Shown here piece after piece: positions 1 through 4,799 of a stretch of DNA of 5,187 nt (positions are counted from its first letter, which is position 1; the number at the start of each line of letters is the position of its first letter). The stretch spans positions 1-5,187 of the forward strand of contig JANWKW010000100.1 of assembly GCA_025451135.1 (NCBI GenBank), given 5' to 3'. A program made the translations under genes and the position numbers. The notes under the pieces are model-generated. The model did not search any database and was not told where the DNA came from. It worked only from the letters and a program-made list of their open reading frames with translations. Source of the stretch: Vulcanimicrobiia bacterium (GTDB lineage Bacteria > Vulcanimicrobiota > Vulcanimicrobiia > Vulcanimicrobiales > Vulcanimicrobiaceae).

Positions 1-659
1 ATCATGTGGCGGAGGACGGCCTGGAGTTCGGGGACCTTCAGCGCGTCGTTGAAGATATTCGCCGGATCAGAATGCAGCGCCGTGATGCCGTTCGCATCGA
101 TCGCCCAGAAGACCGCGCTCGAACCGATCCCCAGTTCCTTCGCCAGGATCGCGGTGAGCTTCGCGAGGTCGATGCCCGCGCCGAGCACGCCGACGATCTT
201 CCCGCTGGCGTCGCGTACCGGTACGGCGACGACGCCCACCACGTTGCCGACCGAACGGCTCAAGAGGATATCCCCGACCGCATCCTTGCCGGAGACCGCC
301 CGTTTGAAATACGGCCGGTCGGAGACCGTCACGGATTGTAGACCCTTGCCCACCACCCAATAGCGCCCGTTCGGCGCGGCGTAGAGATAGGTCGCCGGCA
401 CGTTCCCGCGCATCGCCGCCGGAAACGCCGCCTCGATCGCCGGCCACGATCCGGAGCGGGCCGCGGCCGTCTCCGAGAAGACCGTCAGCGCGTCGAGCGT
501 CGCGCGCACGTGCGCGTCCGTCAGCGAGACGAACGATTGCAATCCGACGTTCCCGTCGACCGCGAACGCACTCGTCGCGGCGACCGCGCCCGCGGGCGGG
601 ACCGCCGTGAGCGCGCAGGCCATGGCAAGAGCGAGTGAACGAAAAAGGCGAGGCAGCAT
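1..659 (-). CDS. Exported dCache-domain sensor protein, N-terminal part (3' end outside window)
   Basis: The frame is open from an ATG at 659-657 to the left edge, giving 219 residues without a stop. Residues 1-28 look like a signal peptide: Arg4 and Arg7, a hydrophobic core, then a PAGAVAA cleavage region. This suggests export across the inner membrane. Residues 30-85 are probably the long N-terminal helix of a dCache domain. Residues 88-172 carry its hallmarks: YLYAAPNGRYW, SDRPYFKRAVSGK (113-125), and VVAVPVRDASGKIVGVLGAGIDL. Residues 181-203 (AVFWAIDANGITALHSDP, then NIFN) fit the second PAS-like subdomain. Such domains bind small molecules outside the cytoplasm, usually ahead of chemoreceptor, kinase or cyclase modules. 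The output domain, if any, lies beyond the window. The RPYF motif has Tyr where amino-acid-binding dCache domains usually have Trp, so the ligand is unknown. Family call is good; signalling role is inferred. Confidence 0.8.
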   Translation of the reverse strand, partial: MLPRLFRSLALAMACALTAVPPAGAVAATSAFAVDGNVGLQSFVSLTDAHVRATLDALTVFSETAAARSGSWPAIEAAFPAAMRGNVPATYLYAAPNGRYWVVGKGLQSVTVSDRPYFKRAVSGKDAVGDILLSRSVGNVVGVVAVPVRDASGKIVGVLGAGIDLAKLTAILAKELGIGSSAVFWAIDANGITALHSDPANIFNDALKVPELQAVLRHM

Positions 660-668
660 CGTCCGGGT

Positions 669-674
669 CCTCCT
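669..674 (-). promoter_or_regulatory. Shine-Dalgarno of the dCache gene
   Basis: The minus strand reads AGGAGG nine bases before the ATG at 659. This strong site fixes the start at Met1 rather than at the in-frame ATG at residue 13, which would shorten the signal peptide. Confidence 0.75.
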
Positions 675-682
675 GATAGTGC

Positions 683-708
683 GGGACTTGCGAGCCGCCA
701 AGGGGACT
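683..708 (-). promoter_or_regulatory. Possible leader hairpin flanked by direct repeats
   Basis: Just upstream of the dCache ribosome binding site, the hexamer GGGACT (plus strand) occurs at 683-688 and again at 703-708, start to start 20 bases apart. Between and overlapping them, 687-702 can fold on the minus strand: CTTG pairs with CAAG, plus two further G-C pairs after a bulged G, closing a three-base loop. In a dCache transcript this would be a small 5' leader structure. As DNA, two repeats about two helical turns apart could be an operator. Nothing links it to a known riboswitch family. Confidence 0.25.
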
Positions 709-723
709 CCTGCTCGGGCCGCG

Positions 724-752
724 TCGAAAGGCCTGAGCGCAACTTCTATTAT
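724..752 (+). promoter_or_regulatory. Candidate sigma-70-type promoter for the lipoprotein gene
   Basis: A -35-like TCGAAA (724-729, 4 of 6 consensus bases) is followed after 17 bases by TATTAT (747-752, 5 of 6). This is the most AT-rich spot in a very GC-rich region. Transcription would start near 759, leaving a leader of only about 13 bases and starting inside the Shine-Dalgarno, which weakens the call. The same AT patch read on the minus strand gives CATAAT (753-748), a possible -10 for the dCache gene, but with no convincing -35. Confidence 0.3.
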
Positions 753-757
753 GCACT

Positions 758-762
758 GGAGG
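758..762 (+). promoter_or_regulatory. Shine-Dalgarno of the lipoprotein gene
   Basis: GGAGG (followed by GG) lies nine bases before the ATG at 772. It overlaps the alternative upstream ATG at 751, which has no comparable site. This supports the start at 772. Confidence 0.7.
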
Positions 763-771
763 GGTTTCCGG

Positions 772-1257
772 ATGTCTCTTCGCACCGTCGCCGTTCTCGC
801 AAGCCTGCTGCTCGCGCTCCCGTCCTGCAGCGGCACGACCACCACCAATCCCGTCCCGGCAGCGCCGACCAATATCTCGGGCGATTATGCCGGCACCGTG
901 GTCGACAGCTCGTCCGGCTCTTCGGCGGCCACGGCATTGCTCGCGCAGCACGGCTCGTCGGCGGGCGGCACGATCACGACCGCGCCCGGCGGCGTCACGC
1001 TCGTCTCCTCGATCGCCGTCGCGATCGACGCGAGCAATGCGGTGTCCGGCACGATGGTGCAGGATCTGCCGGGCGACATCACCTGCACCTTCGGGGTGAC
1101 CGGCACGTACAGCCCGGCCACCGGCGTTCTAGCGGGCAGCTATCACGCCGTTACCAGCTGCTCCGGCCGGACCGGCACCTACACGCTCACGCAGTCGTGC
1201 ACCGACACGGTCACCTCGACCGACAAGCGGCCGGCCTTCGGTATTCCCGGATGTTAG
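772..1257 (+). CDS. Small predicted lipoprotein with beta-rich domain, function unknown
   Basis: A protein of 161 residues. It opens with MSLRTVAVLASLLLALPSC, a short signal peptide ending in a plausible lipobox (LPSC, Cys19). Lipidation and anchoring at the cell envelope are therefore likely. Residue +2 is Ser, not Asp. A Thr/Pro/Ala linker (20-35) leads to a Gly/Thr/Ser/Val-rich region (36-145). There, short strands start with a recurring Gly-x-Tyr/Met/Ile pattern: SGDYAG, GGTIT, SGTMV, TGTYS, AGSYH, TGTYT. That pattern fits an antiparallel beta-barrel or lipocalin-like fold, which is inference. The mature part has four further cysteines (105, 130, 143 and the last residue, 161), enough for two disulfides. 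The frame stays open upstream to 607, but the leader there overlaps the divergent gene. I recognise no family. It diverges from the dCache gene and converges on the cyclase gene with overlapping stops. Confidence 0.75.
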   Translation: MSLRTVAVLASLLLALPSCSGTTTTNPVPAAPTNISGDYAGTVVDSSSGSSAATALLAQHGSSAGGTITTAPGGVTLVSSIAVAIDASNAVSGTMVQDLPGDITCTFGVTGTYSPATGVLAGSYHAVTSCSGRTGTYTLTQSCTDTVTSTDKRPAFGIPGC

Positions 1258-3875
1258 GCGCGGACGCGCGCTAGCGCCTCGTCGACGTTCCAAGCGGCGC
1301 CCTCGGCGAGAAGACCGGGGAGCGCCGCAGCCCCAGCCCGTTCCGCGAGCAATGCTTCGATCGTCGCGCGCGCCCGTTCGTCCGAGGCGATCCCGCTCCA
1401 CTTGTGCGCCGCCATCTGCGCGCGCGCGTAGCCGAACAGGCGCGCGGCCTCCCCGGGGTCGGCTTCCGCCTTGGCCGGCGCGACGTACGCGACGCCGACC
1501 GCGATCAGCAGCGGATGGTTCGCGGCGATCGCCAGTTCCAAGCCCCGCCGCGCAAACGACCCTGCCCTCGTCACGTCTCCCATCGCGAGCGCATACCCCG
1601 CCACGTTGCTGTTCACGTGCATGCGGACGCGGTCGTTCGTCGCGCGATCCAGCGCGCGCATCCCGAGTTCGAAGGCGCGATCGTAATGCTCCGCGGCCGC
1701 CTCGGCCTCGGCCCACCACTCCAGGAGATGCGAACTCTCGTCGTCCGCGCCGAGCGGCTCGAGCAGCGCGATGGCTTCGGCGAACTGCGCCCGCGCGCGC
1801 TCGATCTCCGAGGGCGGGAGCGAGAACGCGCTGCGTCGCGTGACGTCGGCCAGCAGTCGCGCATCGCCGAGCGCTCGCGCACCGGCGAGCGCGGCAGTCG
1901 CATACGGCATCGCCTCTTCATATTTTCCGGCCCGCGCGTACTGCTGCGCGACCTGGGCGCGCGCGCGCGCCAGTATACGCTCGTCGTCGCCCTCCCGCAG
2001 CAGCTGCAACGCGCGTTCGGCCGAAGCCATCGCCGATGCGTATTCCGCGCGGTTGTTGTAGAACATCGAGAGCGCGTACTCCAAGCGGCCGCGCAACGGC
2101 CCGGGGAGATCGCGTTCGAGCGCGGCCGCGCACCAGGCGATGCCCTCGTTCAAGATCGACAAGTGCAGCACCACCGGCGCGACATCGGCGGCCAGCTCCG
2201 CCCCGAGTACCGCGTCGCCGTCGTCGAAGAGGGACCACCGCACGGCCGCGCGCAGATTATCGAGATCCCACGCCAGCGTTTCGACGGTCGCCTCGCGCGT
2301 CAGTCGGGCGAAGTACCGCGCATGCCGTTCGGCCGACGCCGCGGCCTCGTTCGCCTCGCTCTGCCGCTCGAGGCCGAATTCGCGGATGGATTCGAGCAGC
2401 CGGTACCGCCGCTGGCCGTCGCCCGCATCGGCGACCACCAACGATTTGTCGACCAGCGCGGTAAGCAGGTCGAGCGCCGCCCACTCGTCGGCCGTTTCGC
2501 CGGCGCAGACCGCCGCGGCGGCCGCCAGCGTGAAGCCGCCGCGGAAGACGCTCAGCCGGCGGAAGAACTGCTTCTCGGCATCCGACAAGAGTTCGTAGCT
2601 CCAGTCGATCATCGCTCGCAGCGTCTGCTGGCGGGGCAGCGCCGTGCGGCTGCCGCCCGTGAGCATTCGGAACCGCTCGCCGAGCATGCTCGCGATGTCC
2701 TCGAGCGAGAGCATCTGCAGGCGCGCCGCCGCGAGTTCGATCGCGAGCGGAATACCGTCGAGGTGCGCGCAGATCCCATCGATCGCGCGTTCCGCCGCCG
2801 CGTCGGGATGGAACCTTGAATCGACGGCCCGCGCCCGCTGGGCGACGAGCCGGCGCGCATCGCCCGGATCGAGCGGCGCCAGCCGGTAGAGCAACTCGCC
2901 GTTGAGACGGAACGGCTCGCGGCTCGTGTCGAGCACCGTGACGCGCGGGCACCGCGCGCGGATCGCCTCGACCGTGCGGGCCGCGTCCTCGATCAGGTGC
3001 TCGCAGTTATCCAGCACCAGCAGCAGTTCGCGCGGCACGAGGTTCGCCAGTAACGTCTCGGTCGCATCGACGCCTTGACCCGGCACGCCGAGCGCCGCGA
3101 GGATGGTGGACGGGATGAGTTGGGGGTCCGAGAGCGCGCCGAACGTGACGAACCACGCACCGTCCTGCATCCGATCGATGGTCTCGGCCGCGCACTGCAG
3201 CGCGAGTCGGGTCTTGCCGACACCGCCGGGCCCGGTGATGGTCGCGAGGGTCGATTCGCGCAGCAATTCCGAGACGCCGACGATGTCGTGCTCTCGCCCG
3301 ACGAAACCGCTCGTCTGTTCCGGCAAGTTGTTCGGCACCGCGTCGAGCGACCGCAACGGCTTGAACGCGGAGGCGAGGCCGGGCGCGACGACCTGCAGCA
3401 CGCGCTCGCGTTCGCGCAGATCCTTCAAGCGAAAGACGCCGAGCGTCAGGAGCGAGACGTTCTCCGGCAGGGCGCCCGCGAGCGCGTCGGCGACCGCCCC
3501 CGAGACCACGATCTGCCGACCGTGCGCCGCGCCCATCAGGCGCGCGACGCGATTGACCGAGCCGCCGAAGTAGTCGCCGTCGCGTTCTTCCGCGTCGCCG
3601 GCGTGCAGCGCCATCCGAACGGGAAGGCCGCCGACCTCGCTCCACTCCTCGCTCTGCAGCCGGCGCTGCGCGTCGACGGTCGCCTCGAGCGCCGCCCGCG
3701 CGTCGCCGAAGATCGCGCAGAACGCGTCGCCGACCGTCTTGAAGACGCTGCCGCCGCGGGCTTCGATCGCGCCTCGCACGATCTCGTCGTGGCGGCGGAC
3801 GGCGCGACCCATCGCGTCGGGCTTCGACTCCCAACGCTGCGTGCTGCCCTCGATGTCGGTGAACAGGAAGATCAC
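1254..3875 (-). CDS. Class III adenylyl cyclase fused to NB-ARC (STAND) ATPase and TPR-like repeats
   Basis: An 873-residue cytoplasmic signalling protein starting at GTG (3875); an in-frame TGA at 3914-3912 excludes a longer start. Residues 1-165 form a class III nucleotide cyclase. FTDIEGST supplies metal ligand Asp7, and FKTVGD supplies Lys46 and metal ligand Asp50. DYFGGSVNRVARL supplies Asp101, Asn108 and Arg112. Lys plus Asp is the adenine-selecting pair, so ATP to cAMP is predicted. Residues 185-400 form the ATPase: a SGFVGRE entry motif, Walker A GPGGVGKT (215-222), Walker B LLLVLDN with Asp289, TSRE (317-320), and GIPLAIELAAAR (374-385). Residues 410-505 form the winged-helix part. 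The alpha-helical rest (about 510-860) resembles TPR repeats that sense a ligand or partner. There is no C-terminal DNA-binding domain, unlike many LuxR- or SARP-type relatives. It is the third gene of the operon-like run. Its architecture matches COG2114 plus COG3903 proteins; the signal sensed is unknown. Confidence 0.92.
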   Translation of the reverse strand: MIFLFTDIEGSTQRWESKPDAMGRAVRRHDEIVRGAIEARGGSVFKTVGDAFCAIFGDARAALEATVDAQRRLQSEEWSEVGGLPVRMALHAGDAEERDGDYFGGSVNRVARLMGAAHGRQIVVSGAVADALAGALPENVSLLTLGVFRLKDLRERERVLQVVAPGLASAFKPLRSLDAVPNNLPEQTSGFVGREHDIVGVSELLRESTLATITGPGGVGKTRLALQCAAETIDRMQDGAWFVTFGALSDPQLIPSTILAALGVPGQGVDATETLLANLVPRELLLVLDNCEHLIEDAARTVEAIRARCPRVTVLDTSREPFRLNGELLYRLAPLDPGDARRLVAQRARAVDSRFHPDAAAERAIDGICAHLDGIPLAIELAAARLQMLSLEDIASMLGERFRMLTGGSRTALPRQQTLRAMIDWSYELLSDAEKQFFRRLSVFRGGFTLAAAAAVCAGETADEWAALDLLTALVDKSLVVADAGDGQRRYRLLESIREFGLERQSEANEAAASAERHARYFARLTREATVETLAWDLDNLRAAVRWSLFDDGDAVLGAELAADVAPVVLHLSILNEGIAWCAAALERDLPGPLRGRLEYALSMFYNNRAEYASAMASAERALQLLREGDDERILARARAQVAQQYARAGKYEEAMPYATAALAGARALGDARLLADVTRRSAFSLPPSEIERARAQFAEAIALLEPLGADDESSHLLEWWAEAEAAAEHYDRAFELGMRALDRATNDRVRMHVNSNVAGYALAMGDVTRAGSFARRGLELAIAANHPLLIAVGVAYVAPAKAEADPGEAARLFGYARAQMAAHKWSGIASDERARATIEALLAERAGAAALPGLLAEGAAWNVDEALARVRA

Positions 3876-3876
3876 C

Positions 3877-3894
3877 GGCCCGCCCCTACGGGCC
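3877..3894 (-). promoter_or_regulatory. Hairpin holding the cyclase Shine-Dalgarno and a TAG stop in its loop
   Basis: On the minus strand GGCCCG pairs perfectly with CGGGCC around a six-base loop, TAGGGG. The loop contains AGGGG, seven bases before the cyclase GTG start, and the TAG that ends the read-through frame of the membrane gene. The stem ends one base before the GTG. In RNA it would hide the ribosome binding site unless opened, for example by a ribosome arriving from upstream. There is no U-tract, so it does not look like an intrinsic terminator. Confidence 0.5.
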
Positions 3895-3948
3895 GCCGAC
3901 CACGAAGTGGCTCATCACGACGATGATGGCGACCTGGAAGACGGCCTA
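3886..3948 (-). other. In-frame continuation of the membrane gene beyond an internal TAG
   Basis: After the TAG at 3948-3946 the same frame goes on for 19 codons, reading AVFQVAIIVVMSHFVVGGP, and ends at TAG 3888-3886. The peptide is strongly hydrophobic, as the rest of the last transmembrane helix would be, and lacks the Arg/Ala/Pro bias of random frames in this DNA. It therefore looks like genuine coding sequence cut off by a nonsense codon. A single C-to-T change from CAG (Gln) would explain it. Sequencing error, a recent mutation or programmed readthrough are all possible. Confidence 0.7.
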
Positions 3949-4428
3949 GACTCCGGCGAGCGAGAAGTTGATGCGCGCCAGACGGCCGATCTTCTCGCGG
4001 TCGGGTTGCTCCTTCGTCAGCTCGCGCCACATGCGGATCGAGTTCGGAAGGAAGATCCCAAGGCCTTGGACGGTCAGGATGGTCACGATCGCGAGCGCGC
4101 CGACCACCCACCCGAAGTTGACGTTTCCCGGCGTCGTGTAGCCGAGATGCGCGGCCAGAAACCAGCCCGCCGTCGTCGTCGTGAGCGAGACCATCGGGAA
4201 GTAGAGGATCGTTCTCGGAACGAGGTAGCCGATCACCGCAGAGCGCTGCGGCGGTTCGAGCCTGCGCATGACCGGACCCAAGATGAATCCCATGAAGAGG
4301 TCCGCGCCGGTCCATAACGAGCCGGCCAGGACGTGGACCCAGTTCAACCAGAAGAAATTCGCGGTCACCAGCGCGGCGATCATCACGATCGGGAACGCCA
4401 GCGTCCACCACATCAGTTGTTTCGACAT
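3946..4428 (-). CDS. Small polytopic membrane protein (CopD/DUF2269-like), ending at an internal amber codon
   Basis: The open part encodes 160 residues. Transmembrane stretches are at about 6-27, 28-52, 66-95 and 104-128. A fifth begins at 154 and is cut after SLAGV by the TAG. The second helix contains WVHVLAGSLWTGADLFMGFILGP. A His in a membrane helix followed by Gly-rich and Trp positions recalls CopD, DUF2269 and urate-oxidase-N-like membrane families. The match is loose, so no substrate is claimed. A basic cytoplasmic loop (133-153) precedes the last helix. The start is the ATG at 4428, eight bases after the stop of the pyrophosphohydrolase gene. Either AAAGG (4-base spacing) or GAGG (11-base spacing, overlapping that stop) could bind the ribosome, suggesting translational coupling. 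The full product would probably be 180 residues if codon 161 were sense. As written, the protein lacks most of its last helix. Confidence 0.75.
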   Translation of the reverse strand: MSKQLMWWTLAFPIVMIAALVTANFFWLNWVHVLAGSLWTGADLFMGFILGPVMRRLEPPQRSAVIGYLVPRTILYFPMVSLTTTTAGWFLAAHLGYTTPGNVNFGWVVGALAIVTILTVQGLGIFLPNSIRMWRELTKEQPDREKIGRLARINFSLAGV

Positions 4429-4436
4429 CGGACCTT

Positions 4437-4760
4437 TCACCTCGTCTCGATCAGAAAGACGCGGTCCCGGAATGCTCCGAGCTCGCCGCGCTTGAGCGTC
4501 TGTCTTCGGGACACCTCGGCCATCGTCACGCCGTGCATGTCGCATACCGCCGTCAGGACTTCGAGGACATCCGCCGCCTCGGCGATCACGTCCTCGCGAT
4601 CGGCCGCCTCCTTCAATTCGGCCGCCTCTCCGACGAGCTTGTCGTGGAGCGCGTCGAAGAACTCGGCGGCGGTCAGCGTCCGCGTCACCGCCTTGAACCC
4701 GTCGGCCTCGATGATCTCGGGGATCCGGTCGCGGACCAGTGCATTCCAGACCTTCGTCAT
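4437..4760 (-). CDS. MazG-like nucleotide pyrophosphohydrolase (COG4997 type)
   Basis: A 107-residue protein, the usual length for this all-alpha family. The N-terminus carries NALVRDRIPEII (6-17), typical of COG4997 'phosphoribosyl-ATP pyrophosphohydrolase-like' proteins. The metal-binding pattern of MazG-type enzymes is present: Glu45 and Glu48 in GEAAEL, then Glu61 and Asp64 in EAADVLEV. The C-terminal RGELGAFRDRVFL matches the conserved tail of the family. Relatives hydrolyse nucleoside triphosphates to monophosphates and pyrophosphate, often as house-cleaning enzymes. The exact substrate here is not known, and histidine biosynthesis should not be assumed. The start is the ATG at 4760, because it opens the conserved motif. 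The frame extends to 5135 but would overlap the divergent HAD gene. No clear Shine-Dalgarno precedes the ATG. It is the first gene of the minus-strand run. Confidence 0.88.
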   Translation of the reverse strand: MTKVWNALVRDRIPEIIEADGFKAVTRTLTAAEFFDALHDKLVGEAAELKEAADREDVIAEAADVLEVLTAVCDMHGVTMAEVSRRQTLKRGELGAFRDRVFLIETR

Positions 4761-4788
4761 GCGCAGGGCTTCGCGATTGCGGGTATCA

Positions 4789-4798
4789 ATGCTAGCAT
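4789..4798. promoter_or_regulatory. Perfect 10-base palindrome in the divergent spacer, possible operator
   Basis: ATGCTAGCAT reads the same on both strands. It lies in the 39-base spacer between the divergent pyrophosphohydrolase and HAD starts, one base before the HAD ATG. A dimeric repressor bound here could control both genes. The position also fits the -10 area of a promoter (TAGCAT at 4793-4798, TATCAA at 4784-4789), but neither has a good -35. On the plus strand it opens a four-codon frame (MLAS) whose TGA overlaps the HAD ATG. Confidence 0.35.
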
Positions 4799-4799
4799 C

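Noticed and set aside
607..771. Longer N-terminus of the lipoprotein gene (starts at 607 or 751)
   Set aside because: The extension overlaps the start of the divergent dCache gene and would bury the signal peptide. The good Shine-Dalgarno points to 772.
67..951. 294-codon minus-strand frame across the dCache and lipoprotein genes
   Set aside because: It is very Arg/Gly-rich and shifted against the dCache frame, which has a signal peptide, SD and domain motifs.
1957..1970. (GC)7 tract inside the cyclase gene, possible slippage or Z-DNA site
   Set aside because: It encodes an Ala-Arg run in a helical repeat region and fits the base composition; no frame disturbance is seen.
1404..2819. 471-codon open frame on the plus strand inside the cyclase gene
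   Set aside because: It is Arg/Ala-rich with no recognisable domain and lies fully antisense to a gene with clear cyclase and ATPase motifs. Long shadow frames are expected at this GC content.
3877..3894. Hairpin read as a Rho-independent terminator between the membrane and cyclase genes
   Set aside because: No U-tract follows on the minus strand; the stem runs straight into the GTG start.
3946..3948. Genome-wide reassignment of TAG as a sense codon
   Set aside because: The lipoprotein gene and the extended membrane frame both end in TAG. Reading through the lipoprotein TAG would run into the antisense of the cyclase gene. A local event is simpler.
4429..4545. Longer start of the membrane protein (to 4545)
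   Set aside because: The added residues are charged, overlap the end of the pyrophosphohydrolase gene in another frame, and MSKQ at 4428 has plausible ribosome-binding sequence.
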